27,500 nt of DNA from Tubiluchus corallicola (lineage: Eukaryota > Priapulida > Priapulimorpha > Priapulimorphida > Tubiluchidae). Below the pieces are notes generated by a model. That model had not been told where the DNA came from, did not search any database, and saw nothing but the letters and a program-made list of their open reading frames with translations. The stretch covers positions 70,001 to 97,500 of the forward strand of contig JAQGDQ010000412.1 in the NCBI GenBank assembly GCA_030141605.1, written 5' to 3'. A program made the translations under genes and the position numbers. Positions 1 through 23,440 of the stretch are shown here, piece after piece (within the stretch, counting starts at the first letter, position 1; every line of letters starts with the position of its first letter).

Positions 1-331
1 AATACAAATGGAAAACGTTTTAGAAGCAAATGGTCTGTATGATTGCAAACATCCAAAAATAACTGTTTAGTAAATATGCTTAGTAAATCAACAATAACAA
101 TAATAATGCTTTCTTTTTGTTATGGGGTATCCCGGCGAGGGAACAGCTGGTTGAAACGCTGCTTACAAAAGTTTAAGCAATGCTGAGTATGGTAAGTAAC
201 TGGACTAGTGCTAAAAACTGCGTCTAGTCCCGTTTTGCTAGCTATGTTTCGGTTTAGCATAGTCATTCAAGATTAATGGCCTGCAGTACAAAACTTTTTG
301 ACAAAAAATAATCACTATTGTTTTTTTTTAG
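1..331. other. Intron upstream of the first visible SULT exon
   Basis: AT-rich sequence with no SULT-like peptide in any frame and no repeat I recognise. The T-tract before 331 is the splice acceptor. Confidence 0.5.
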
Positions 332-4067
<3,736 letters not shown>

Positions 4068-4206
4068 ATGGAATTTAGCTGTTATATTAGTTTAATTATC
4101 ACTGGTATGCACAATTGTTAAAGTCAAATTTAGGAACCTGTTGTAAAGGTGCAATCAAGTTTATCCTGTTTAAAGATTTTGCATAATAATATCAATAGAG
4201 AGTGAT

Positions 4207-4212
4207 AATAAA
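4207..4212 (+). promoter_or_regulatory. Candidate poly(A) signal of the SULT gene
   Basis: AATAAA lies about 140 bases after the SULT stop codon, a normal 3' UTR distance. Confidence 0.55.
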
Positions 4213-4289
4213 TTACCTGGTGGCTGAGAAAAGATGTGTCGAAGTTTTGATTTAGATTTCTCATAAAAAGTAATGTACATTCAGTGATA

Positions 4290-4612
4290 TGTAATAATAA
4301 TTACAAAATGACATGCAAGAAAAAACTAATTACTTTCGATAAAATGTGCTGAAAGAAAATCTTGTAAGCACAACATTAAAGTACAATGGAGTACATTAGG
4401 GAACAATAATATTAGAAGCAAGAGCCCAGTAAAGTTGAAGTTTCACAGGCTGGTATTAAGAGACATTAGAGACATAAGAGACAGGAACGTGTGGCTACAA
4501 ACTTACAATAACAGGGACGTCTCATGATACCAAACAATAATAACAAAATGGTATGGCAAAAAAACTAATTGTTTACAATAAAATTTTGTAAGTACAACAT
4601 TGATAGTGAAAA
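4290..4612. repeat. Degenerate duplicated block downstream of the SULT gene
   Basis: Segments near 4290-4388 and 4536-4612 share, in order, AATAATAA-ACAAAATG, a GCAAG/GGCAA step, AAAAAACTAATT, GATAAAAT/CAATAAAAT, CTTGTAAGCACAACATT/TTTGTAAGTACAACATT. They lie about 245 bases apart and are strongly diverged. The origin is unknown. The rest of 4213-5050 shows no gene. Confidence 0.5.
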
Positions 4613-4868
4613 AGCAATAGGCAAAACAAGGCAGGGTTTGAAATTAGGGTGCCTATAGAAAAGAATGCAATTAGAGGTGCAGGTTTGTCAAAGGATGTTA
4701 AGTAACATAATATGTACATTATATACAACAAACCTCGTGAGGGTAAATACATTGCATTATTGATACGTACGTAATACTTTATACATTACACAACTGTTGA
4801 TCAACATAATAGACGACAATGCGGAACACACGACAGTTGACAAAGATATACATTATATACATATATTA

Positions 4869-4895
4869 CATATATATATATATATATATATATAT
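4869..4895. repeat. (TA)n microsatellite
   Basis: Short pure AT dinucleotide tract in intergenic DNA. Confidence 0.9.
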
Positions 4896-5052
4896 CAGAA
4901 GAACAGAACAACAGTTCAGGATGTTTCAGTGTTTTGAAAGCAGAAACTGTCCACAGATTATCAGTGTTTCTGCCACAAAAGTAGTGTTTGCGGTAGTACT
5001 AGTATTCTCTTGTATCGTTTTTGTTATCCGTGAATCGTGTCCCTCAAGAACC

Positions 5053-5505
5053 AATTATATTTGTGAATGTTGTAACTGTATATTTTTAGGTGCTGCCATC
5101 TATTGATTAATCACTTTACATTTTCTAGTTAAACTCACCCCTAGTACAATTGTTCGGTCCAGTGAATATGCATACTCACTGGATCTCCCCCTATTTTACT
5201 GTAATGGTATTTGCAAGCCAAGTTTGCATAATTACTTCTACCTATATATACTGACTGGATTCTACTTCTAGTCACTCTCTGTCACGCTCTCAGTGCAGTG
5301 CAGTCGTGCTACTTATGTCTCTCTGTCTCACTCTCAATTCAGTGCAGAAGTCATGCCAGTCGTGATACTCAAGTCATGTTACTGTCTAACTCTCAGTGAT
5401 CAGTGCAGGACACTCTGGTCCTCAGTGTGTAGTGTAGCAGTCATTTTACCTATGTCTATGTAGTATAATAAACGTTTTCAGTTTTTGTGCAATATAGTGT
5501 TCATT
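5053..5505 (+). mobile_element. Solo-LTR-like dispersed repeat, copy 1
   Basis: This segment recurs in inverted orientation at 10502-11012. Shared landmarks in order are GTTGTAACTGTATATTT, GGTGCTGCCATCTATTGATTA, CAATTG(T/C)TCGGTCCAGTGAATATGCA, a TATATATA box near 5243, a CAGTGCAGTGCAGTCGTG tract, AATAAA at 5467 and CAGTTTTTGTGCA. A TATA box in the middle and a poly(A) signal near the 3' end fit the U3-R-U5 layout of a long terminal repeat. No primer-binding site or gag/pol follows, so a solo LTR is the simplest reading. The exact ends are uncertain. Confidence 0.6.
5467..5472 (+). promoter_or_regulatory. AATAAA inside the LTR-like repeat
   Basis: Conserved in both copies of the repeat, next to CG and a CAGTTTTTGTG tract. 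Probably the element's own poly(A) signal. Confidence 0.5.
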
Positions 5506-5563
5506 CTTTTTCTACCAAGTGTTCAACTACAACCACATACATGACTTTCACAATATTCACTAA

Positions 5564-6337
5564 AAAAGTTTCACTTCATCTACGGCTTCTGAGCACTCTA
5601 CTCTGGATATTGAGAGAAGGTATGTTGAGTACAAATTTAGTAAGAGAAAGAGATGCAAACCTGGCACTAAGAGGCGATTACCTCAGTGCATTATAATCGG
5701 ATTTGGAAAATGTGGGACCCTTGCCTTGCAGACAATGTTAGTATAGCTGTCCGAGACTGGAGACCAACAAATTACCATAGAAAAAAATCCAAATTATGTG
5801 TTTACTTCAGGAGTGCTAGAAAAGATAAGGAAAGATCTCCCTGATGCTAAACTCCTTGTTATAGTTCGAGAGCCGTTTCAAAGGACTGTGTCGCTTTACC
5901 TAGAAATTGGAAAACGGAAACACCAAACATTTGCAGAGTTTATAACTTCTAATGGAGAGTTAAAACACGTAGATGAAGAAAAGTATGTGACTTATATTGA
6001 AAAGTGGTTGAAAGTTTTTCCTAGAGAGCAACTTCACATTGTCTCTGGTGACGAATTAGTCCAAAATCCAATAAGCGAACTGAGAAGAGTTGAAACTTTT
6101 CTTAACCTGGCTCATCTTATACCTGAAAAGGCGTTTGTCTACAGAAAAGATAAAGGATTTTATTGTTTTCATGAAAGAACCAACGAAACATTTAGTAAAG
6201 AAGTCATTTGTTTGGGAAATGGTAATGGTAGAAAACATCCAGAAGTATCGCAGCAACTGGAGAAACGTTTAAAACAAATCTTTAAGCCGTATAATGAACA
6301 GCTGTACAAAATAGCAAACCGATCATTTCATTGTTAA
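5564..6337 (+). pseudogene. Heparan-sulfate glucosamine 3-O-sulfotransferase-like pseudogene
   Basis: One frame, open from 5564, reads RRLPQCIIIGFGKCGTLAL (5672 on), the 5'-phosphosulfate loop with its Lys kept, then hits TAG at 5741-5743. The same frame resumes with QITIEKNPNYV, LVIVREPFQRTVSLYLE (3'-phosphate site), WLKVFPREQLHIVSGDEL, KGFYCF and GRKHPEV, ending at TAA 6335. These are ordered motifs of Golgi 3-O-sulfotransferases. Family members normally have some 30-40 residues between the loop and the TIEKTPAY motif, including the EVHFFD stretch with the catalytic Glu. Here only about 15 codons remain, stop included. No start codon is in frame. A short hydrophobic stretch beginning MTFTIF at 5541 lies in another frame and may be the displaced membrane anchor. 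Single-exon coding is normal for several members of this family, so it need not be a retrocopy. Confidence 0.82.
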
Positions 6338-6342
6338 ATAAA
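6337..6342 (+). promoter_or_regulatory. AATAAA overlapping the pseudogene stop
   Basis: The poly(A) signal begins on the last base of the TAA stop, an unusually short 3' end for the sulfotransferase-like pseudogene. Confidence 0.35.
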
Positions 6343-6915
6343 ATTTGTTTAAACTAATTTCTAGCTCAAGATCTATCAAGATCTGGGAACCTCTGAAAAA
6401 TTCTGGAAGCTCTGAAGTACTCGACACACCTATTTTTTCATACAGCCTACACACAGTTTAAATAATGGTACAGTAACATCATAGTGCTCTGCATACTGTG
6501 TTTGTCACTATAAATTTGCTGTTCCTTTGCAGGTTTGAAAAATAAAAACCGATTTTTATAAGTTTTTTGCTATAAATAGATAAATGCTATAGTAAGAAAC
6601 GTTTTTATTAATGGATAAATCATTACTCAGCAATAACCGTTCTGTTCTGTGTTCACAATGCTCTGCTTGCTGAGACCACTGGCTGTTAATTGCGGCTTCC
6701 TAACGTTACGTCACAGCACTGGGTGTCATGGCGGGCGATAATATTTGTGACATTACCAACGGCGCTTAATTTAAGTTGCCACATCGCATAAAAGCATGCA
6801 ACAAAACTGCTTTAAAAATTAAGAAATATGGAATTCTGCCTAAGTTTCAAAAGAAAATAAAAAATAGTGTCATAGGATCTTTAATTATGGATTTCAAAAA
6901 ACGGGGGACTTACGC
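6343..6915. other. Intergenic, no feature recognised
   Basis: No exon seen. The block at 6695-6760 is richer in GC and contains ACGTCA and GTCATGGCG, a weak echo of the dispersed repeat at 17385-17660. The similarity is too short to call. Confidence 0.4.
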
Positions 6916-7163
6916 CAGGGCCGGCCTTAGGTAATTGGAGGCCCTAGGCGAAGTGAATTTGGTGGCCCCAAGTGAAATAGAAAAATAAAAAATAAATACG
7001 AAAAAAAATAAAATTATGCAGAAAATTCTCAAAAAAGGCGTGTGGCGAGAGAGGGGGGGGAGAGGAGGTAGTATTGTTCGCATAAAGCAAAAAAAGGTTA
7101 CCTCGGCGTGAAGCCCCCCTGGAGGGTGAGGCCCTAGGCGGTTGCCTAGTTTGCCTATGCTTA
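6916..7163. mobile_element. Degenerate MITE-like DNA element
   Basis: It starts CAGGGCCGGCCTTAGG and soon has GAGGCCCTAGGCGAA. Near the other end GAGGCCCTAGGCGGTTGCCTAGTTTGCCTATGC appears. Both ends carry GGCCCTAGGCG, and the blocks are rich in CCTAGG palindromes. The right terminus lacks the expected complement of CAGGGCCGG and no target duplication is visible, so the element is truncated or eroded. The superfamily is uncertain. Confidence 0.45.
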
Positions 7164-7331
7164 ACATGTTAAACTGCATCCTCTATACAGCTGTCTGAAT
7201 TCTGAAACTGGAGTCACTTCACTTTTCATAATGACAGAAAGTACAGAGATCTTATACTATGCTTTGCAGTAACAAAATTACCACAAAAACCCCAAAAATA
7301 TTTCATATAAATAACGCGTAGGAACAGATAA

Positions 7332-7499
7332 TGTTTTGTAAAACTGGACAACGACAGGCCGTGGTCCACTACGCAAATAGAAATTCGAACAGATTCATAT
7401 GGAAAGCACGAATGCTTGTATGATACAAAAAGTAAACAGAGGTTGGCCGCAACAAAGCACTGGCAGATATTTCTGGAAGAGACCATTGGAAGAGTTCAG
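7332..7499 (+). other. Possible exon of a MADF-like DNA-binding domain
   Basis: An open stretch ends at a good donor (CAG|GTAAAT at 7500). It reads ...YGKHECLYDTKSK...ATKHWQIFLEETIGRVQ. The pattern H-x-C-L-Y-D-x-x-S-K followed by a W and an I-x-x-E helix resembles the N-terminal half of the MADF (Adf-1) domain. No second exon with the usual W-K-x-L-R-D-x-Y motif was found downstream, and neither a start codon nor a convincing acceptor is visible. It could be a remnant of a host gene, of a Harbinger-type transposon accessory gene, or chance. Confidence 0.25.
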
Positions 7500-7868
7500 G
7501 TAAATTCATTTTAATTGGTGTAGATCTATTTATTGATGCCGTATTATTTTTATTTACCCCCTCCCCCCTTGTTAGTGACCTAAACGAATGTCTGTTTGTC
7601 CGTTTGTATTTTTAGAAACTGGCTTTTTGATGTATTTAATAACTTTGCAGTCATAAGTGTTTTAGTCATAAGAAATATACAAGTATAAACAACGATAAGA
7701 TCAAAAATTTCAAACCCAAGACAGCCACATATAATAACGTACTAAATTTATTGAAATTTTCAGATGTTTCTTGTATATACAACACGCATTAACTGCAGTA
7801 TATGAGCTGCCTTGGATTTGATATCAACTGTGTAGTGCATGAAATATAATTGTGGAAAATGTTGAAAC

Positions 7869-8293
7869 TTCGCAACCAGGGGCGGAACTAGGGGGGGGGG
7901 GCGCCCCTGTCAAAATTTGCGCCCTCCCTGCAAAATCGGACAAATATTTTTTTGCAGTGAAAATTGCAGTTCGCATGTAATCATTTTCAATATGAATTAG
8001 AATTAGGTAAAAAAATGTTTGGTAGCTTCAGTGTATTATTTTCTTAAAACTTGTGTGTGATAAATTTCTGTAAATAACAATTTAGTTAGAGGCACATTAA
8101 TAACGTTAGGTTAACTGACAGTTAATTTTCTCATCATTGCTCTGTCCGCTAATTATAGGCCTGCATGCAGTATAAAAGGGGTTAAAAATTGGCTTAACCA
8201 TTATTTAACCACTTCGGATACCTCGCCCCCCCCAAGAAAATTTTGGCGCCCCCCCCCCTGCTTGCCACATCTAATTGCGGCCCTGTTCGCAAC
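7869..8293. mobile_element. hAT-type MITE with 8-bp target-site duplication
   Basis: The direct repeat TTCGCAAC occurs at 7869-7876 and 8286-8293. The 409-bp insert begins CAGGGGCGGAACTAG and ends with the complement of CAGGGCCGCAATTAG, an imperfect terminal inverted repeat. Just inside are G-runs and C-runs with GGCGCC on both sides. An 8-bp duplication with CAGGG(G/C)CG termini is the hallmark of hAT elements. It has no coding capacity, so it is non-autonomous. Confidence 0.85.
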
Positions 8294-8752
8294 AAAGTAA
8301 ACATGCTAATTTTTTCTATGTGTTTCTGCTAGTGTTTTCGCTTCTGATGCTTTGATGATTAATAAATGTATTGCATGTATAGTTGTCGTACTGATTTACA
8401 TGGAAAATTTTGAGCAAACTGCATTAGTTATTTAATACACTGAATGTTATTGACTATTTGCGATACTTTACAAATTATATTTTGCTAATTTATGTGAAAG
8501 AGTGAAACTGTAAAATCACGTTCCGGCCACACGAAGGGAACACTATCCTCACCGTTGTGCTGCGTAAAGGAAAACGGCACGGTTTTTCAGACTACGGTAA
8601 TTTTGAATTAAGTTCTAAAATTGAAGACTTCTATTTTACTACCAATACTAGCTAAAATTCTTATGTTTGAACATTGCCTTATCATGAAACACTACTAAAT
8701 TTCTGAATGCTTCTGGCTTTTTCGGCTATTACAAATTACATTGTTTCAATAA
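8294..8752. other. Intergenic, no feature recognised
   Basis: AT-rich sequence. The stretch at 8520-8590 is less AT-rich and could be the 5' part of the following LINE, but I see no readable motif. Confidence 0.35.
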
Positions 8753-9267
8753 TTGCATAACTTCAGTGTTGAGTTACTTATTTGTAGAACACTTTTAGAT
8801 TCATTTGTACAACATTTTAACATTTTAATCGTTAATTCCAGAACAAGAAATCTAAAACAAATTAGGACAAATACCCACTATGGAACGAGCTCTGTATTAA
8901 AACAAGCAATTTTACTTTGGAATTCTCTACCATTACAGGTTAAACAAATCAAGTCCCTATCAGCATTTAAAACAAAATTAAAATCACTTATATTAACCAG
9001 ATATGAAATACCATCACACCAGTACGACAACATACACACTAATTCAGAATTCATATACCCACGGCCATATTAATTAAATCATAATTTGTTTTTTTGTGCA
9101 TAGTTGTAAATATGTTTGATTTTATTCGTCATTACTGCACAGTAGTTTAGATTGCACTGACGCATTTGCCTTCAGCAGTGTAAGTTTTTATTAACTAACA
9201 CTGATTGATTATCTCTGTAAAGTTTTTATCAGTGATTATCAATGTTTTAATGGCAAATAAAGATTAT
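8753..9267 (+). mobile_element. LINE 3' end (CR1/L2-like) with 3' UTR
   Basis: The open frame to about 9073 reads TNTHYGTSSVLKQAILLWNSLPLQVKQIKSLSAFKTKLKSL in part. This is the LWNSLP...SLSxFKxxLK block that ends CR1/L2-like pol proteins. About 190 bases of AT-rich 3' UTR follow, then GCAAATAAAGATTATT, and then a (TA)n tract at 9268. The frame has no true start and is only the C-terminus of a 5'-truncated copy. Confidence 0.78.
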
Positions 9268-9289
9268 TATATATATATATATATATATA
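9268..9289. repeat. (AT)n microsatellite at the LINE 3' end
   Basis: Dinucleotide tract directly after the LINE AATAAA-like end. Confidence 0.9.
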
Positions 9290-9309
9290 AGAAGATAAGA
9301 AACAGTGAC

Positions 9310-9872
9310 TGTGCGCCACAGGCGCTAAATACAAGTCCAACAGTCTTTTAGATGTAATTTATGATTTTTTATTGTCCAAAATGGTCAATCATCGTCTCAT
9401 CCCAAAATCACTATCACATCATGACATATTTGACTGACTGACTGACTGACATATTACGTGCGACTCGACTTCGTTTTATATCTTTGCCTCATCTTACTAA
9501 CTTGCTAAAGGGAACTCGACTGACAAAATTTTGTGATAAAACGACACGACGTACTGAACAAGAATGACTTCTTTCCTATCCTGTCTGCAAAATGAGGCCA
9601 ATGGCCTATTTCCTGTCCTAGCTCACCTGTCTATCAACAGCCTAAATTTGCAAAAAAAAACAAACACAAGGAGGTACCACGTGCTTATATCCACAACAGT
9701 GGCACACATCACAATTTCTGCATAAATCTGATGACAGCCCTTATGTTTTATTTTTGTTAATTTGTGTTTACTGGCAATAAAAATGAAGTAATGTCGCAAA
9801 TGCATCTCCGTTTATTCACCATGTTTTGTGTAACCAATTCCAACTCATAACAAAGTGGGGGCTCGAAGCCGG
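9310..9872 (+). mobile_element. Possible LTR followed by a primer-binding site
   Basis: The segment starts TGTGCGCCACAGG (9310) and ends CTCATAACA (9852). An AAG spacer follows, then TGGGGGCTCGAAGCCGG (9856-9872), which has the form of a retroelement primer-binding site complementary to a tRNA 3' end. Inside are TATATC near 9478, a CAATAAAAATG poly(A) signal near 9776 and a (TGAC)n run at 9432-9451. I found no second LTR, so the call rests on the TG...CA ends and the PBS-like site. Confidence 0.45.
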
Positions 9873-10501
9873 AATGAATCAACCGACGAGTTGCAATGAA
9901 TTTCGTCTGGACGCTTTTCGTTTTAATTACTGTGCAAGATTACGATGAATTTCTTCTTCTGTTGATGCTAAAGCTTTAATTGCACTGTTAACAAAGCTGA
10001 CAATGGACAAACTGTAAGTTACGGCTCATTTTTCTACACAGTAACTGTTTGACGTCGTCTGATTTATCATCATATGAAGTATGAACTGTCTCTGTCTGTT
10101 CGTCTGTCAGTGTCTGGAAAATTCCGAATTATTGAGAAATGCTGCTAACATGCGGAAGTATACAAACTTCATACTAATATGAAGCATCTCTAAAGTACAT
10201 GAGAAATGTGTAGAGGTCACGAAATTCTGTTGCTACAAGTGAACCGAGAATAATGTTTCGACAAACGTTATACTCGAATTCAGGACTATGCTCTTGTGAA
10301 TTTCTGGGTAAAACGAGACTAATTATAATGACAAGAATATTTTTGGCATAATATCTAAAGAAGCTCATTTAGTGTTGACAAGGTCAATTTGCTTTTCAAA
10401 AGAAATATTGATTAAAACACCCAAAAATTGCTAGTAATCAGTATTTTGCCACATTGACAGCAAGCAGATGCATATAGACAGCAAGCAGATAGCAATAATG
10501 C
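9873..10501. other. Sequence downstream of the PBS-like site, no intact gene
   Basis: If the LTR call is right, this should be the gag leader of the element, but no frame longer than about 60 codons is seen. CTTCATACTAATATGAAG near 10168 forms a 7-bp hairpin. Twin GACAGCAAGCAGAT repeats lie at about 10457-10490. Confidence 0.35.
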
Positions 10502-11012
10502 GAACACTATATTACATATCTGCACAAAAACTGAAACCGTTTATTATACTAAATACAGAAATACACAAGTAAAATGAAGATCACGACTGCTGCACTGCAC
10601 TGCACTGCACTGCACTGAGAGTGTGAGTTAGACAGTGTGTAGCACGACTGCACTGCACTGACAGAGAGTCACATAAGTAGATCGACTGCACGTCACTGAG
10701 AGTGTGAGTTAGACAGTGTGTAACACGACTGCACTGCACTGACAGAGAGTCACATAAGTAGATCGACTGCACGTGACAGAAAGACAGTGGCTAGAAGTGA
10801 AATCTTGCCAGTATATATAGGTAGAGAACTATGCAAAAGCTTGGCTTCACATATCCCATTACAGTAAAATAGGGGAGATCCAGTGAGTTTGCATATTCAC
10901 TGGACCGAGCAATTGTACTAAGGGTGAGTTTAACTAGTAAAATGTTAAAGTGACTAATCAATAGATGGCAGCACCTGAAATATACAGTTACAACTTTCAC
11001 AAATAATTTTTC
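10502..11012 (-). mobile_element. Solo-LTR-like dispersed repeat, copy 2 (inverted)
   Basis: The reverse complement matches the repeat at 5053-5505, from AATATAGTGTTC and TTTATTATACT (AATAAA on this strand) at one end, through the TATATATA box near 10815, to AGATGGCAGCACC and CAGTTACAAC near 10985. It carries an 81-bp internal tandem duplication missing in that form from copy 1. Apparent short proteins here (for example one with repeated QSIYLCDSLSVQCS) come from that duplication. Confidence 0.6.
10613..10774. repeat. Two 81-bp tandem units inside LTR-like copy 2
   Basis: Units 10613-10693 and 10694-10774 are nearly identical; the clearest difference is GTGTGTAGC versus GTGTGTAAC. They start CACTGAGAGTGTGAG and end CGACTGCACGT. 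So little divergence points to a recent duplication. Confidence 0.9.
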
Positions 11013-12527
11013 TTTATTAAGCTCTGACGTGAACGCAAGAAAAAGCTTCGCTCAACTTGGCGAGCAACTAGCAACACGTAGTATATATTTATTGATATCA
11101 GACTATTTCATAACTGGTGAATAAGTCATTTTAAATCCCCCCCCCCCCCGTGGGGGATCTCGATCGTAACAAAAATAGAAATTTCCAGTAATGTGACAAA
11201 CACAGTGCCTGCTGACATCTATTTGCAAAATGTGGAAGCGTTTCCATCACACCATGTAGTCATTATGAATCCCAAAATATACAACCCATGTATTGATAAT
11301 CATGTGTGTTGATGAACACTTCCTAATTACTTCATATAATTTTTAACATTTTCTGCTAGTGTGTGAAATTAACTTAAATAAAATAAAATATTTGGCTTTG
11401 CAAACACTGTTATTGCATTGAATTCTATTTAAAAAGCTTTTTAGACCTATTACTGTTATATCCATACTCAATGACTGTGTTCTCACTTTTCTGTCTTAGC
11501 TCGTACTCAGCGGCGGAGTTAAGCATGGTGGACCTGGTTAATAAATGGAGAAGTAACCATCTATACTCATCAACATTCTCAACTCATATTAAACCCGAGC
11601 AAAACATTTAGTAAAAATAGCAGCGATTGCATGCGTTACGCCAGGCTGATTCAACACAATCAAAAACTCAGAAAGTTAATGTGTCTCTTTCTTGATTTTT
11701 TTGTGCTAATAATATCGGTTTTGACATTTCTTTAAATTCAATTTCAATTTATTATCCCCTTTGAACACTATAATAGAATACCGTTAATAATAGGAATCAA
11801 TAGGTAATCGGTGAAGAACTGCTGTACTAGATAGTTACAAAACCAGAGAAACGATAACGAAAAAGACTAATTGTCGATTAAACTGCTATTTTTGCCCTGT
11901 ATGTTTTCTGAGACCCAGACTTTTGTAGAACTACTTATCTCTGAAATAATCCGAATTATTACTTTAATTTAGAAATTTGTTATTATTAACGTTTTGTAAA
12001 GGTAGCTAACAGTTTTGTAAAGGTAGGTATTGTGTGAAAAATTTGCAACAAGTAATGGACGCCAGCCATATTCAAATTATAACAGTAAAATTACTTTTTT
12101 CCAATAGAATTTTCAACGAATTTGACAAGCAGGTGAAGCTGTAAGGACGCTTGAGTCACATTTGTAACAAATACCTAATATTTTACTTTTGCAATTTATG
12201 TTCTGAAAGCCACTCTTTCACTTGCGCACAGAATCTGAATTGGTTGCCGTTGTTAACCGTAGAAAACTAATACTCTGTGTAGCAACTGACTGGTTGTATC
12301 ATTGCTATGCCCATTTCTTAGCTCAAGCTCCGCGTATTATAATAACATTGCTTAAATTATCTATGACGTGAAATGAAAACCATAGCTCGATGTGTAAATG
12401 CCCTGTATGCCCTCTGAATTCATTGTCTTTTTGGGTTTAATATCTTCTAGGAAATTTTGAAAGCGCATTTTGTAGTTGAAGTCACTCGAAAACAGACTGA
12501 TTTCGCTGCAATCATTGTGATTAAATT
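11013..12527. other. Region upstream of the lectin gene, nothing assigned
   Basis: No exon recognised. There is a run of about 13 C at 11138-11150. Any promoter and 5' UTR of the lectin gene should lie here. TTAATATCTTCTAG at 12438-12451 could be the acceptor of a 5' UTR exon, but nothing proves it. Confidence 0.35.
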
Positions 12528-22427
<9,900 letters not shown>

Positions 22428-22446
22428 ATGACTTTAAAAAGTGCTA

Positions 22447-22452
22447 AATAAA
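22447..22452 (+). promoter_or_regulatory. Candidate poly(A) signal of the lectin gene
   Basis: AATAAA 20 bases after the exon 8 stop. Confidence 0.5.
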
Positions 22453-22860
22453 TCATTTTATTGCTGCTTATTTTCGGAAACGACTTATTAATGAATTGAT
22501 TAATTAATTGATTGATTCATCCACACGCTTAAAGACAATTAATTGTGTAACTGATTAATTGCCCGACTCCGAGAGCTTAGGTCAGATCGATAGGGCGATG
22601 ATGATTTTCCACACGATCTAAAACCGCGAAATATGCGTTGTGAGAATATGTCTTTATCTCTCGAGTTATCAAGCTGGCTTCCGCAATAAGCCTTTCAGTG
22701 TGAATATACCAGGTTCGTATAAGCAGATAGTGTCTTTAACGAGAATGTTCTTTAACTACTTCCAGTATAGCAAAGCAATTCAACAATCGTTAACAGTGTA
22801 TGATAGTTTTATTATAACAAGTTCCAAAGATTAATCAAGACTAAAAATACTTTTACACCT
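22453..22860. other. Intergenic, AT-rich
   Basis: It contains a degenerate (ATTG/ATTA)n stretch around 22488-22522 and no recognisable exon. Confidence 0.4.
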
Positions 22861-22865
22861 AGAAG

Positions 22866-23440
22866 CGGTATATTACAAATAATATACCGATCAACACTTA
22901 TTTATTAAACTGCTCTGCTCGCACTTGTCGTGCACAAATTACAAATTATTACAAGCAAGTATAACTGTTACAGTAACTAAAAATAATCGTAAAGTCACTT
23001 AAATTGTGGCCTGGCCAATCTAACAACTGCAATTGGCCAGATCCAGACTCCTAAACGAGACTCCTAGCATCAGAGGTTTGCTGTACGAACGACGTAGAAT
23101 ACTTCTCCACGCTGAGCTAAAGAAGTGATTCCTTTCCAAGATCGCCTCGTAGTTCACGGCAGCTCTGCTCCTCTCGCAATCCAAGCATCAACCACCGCCC
23201 ACAGCTCTTTGCACTCGTTTTTGAATCGATGGTCACTTGACATGAGATTTTGTCAGTGACACGTTACAGAGCTCCTTGGCTGCTCATCCAAAGATGGTAC
23301 CTCTGATTCTGATGGTACCCTGTGACACTGAGGACAGCGATTTATTGTCTCAGGGCTCAGAGCATAGCCTGAGACTCTGGGCCAATTATCAATTGGTGAC
23401 AATCACCTATTTTGAACAGTAAGCCTTCTGACCAGCGGTC
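22866..23440. other. Hairpin-rich block of higher GC, unidentified element
   Basis: It opens with a perfect 10-bp inverted repeat CGGTATATTA (22866-22875) / TAATATACCG (22880-22889). It then has CTGGCCAAT (23011-23019) / ATTGGCCAG (23032-23040), GTCTCAGG (23347-23354) / CCTGAGAC (23368-23375) and CCAATT (23382-23387) / AATTGG (23391-23396). The part after 23000 is clearly less AT-rich than its surroundings. On the minus strand a TTTAATAAATAAG near one end could be a poly(A) signal, so an inverted LTR is possible. No coding sequence is established. Confidence 0.4.

Noticed and set aside
6056-6272. Short open frames overlapping the 3-O-sulfotransferase-like pseudogene
   Set aside because: They are in other frames or antisense to the recognisable sulfotransferase frame.
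10581-10772. Small minus-strand protein with repeated QSIYLCDSLSVQCS
   Set aside because: Caused by the 81-bp tandem duplication inside the LTR-like repeat; no coding support.
11500-11600. Peptide VDLVNKWRSNHLYSS resembling a LINE post-RT motif
   Set aside because: Too short and isolated; no other LINE block nearby.
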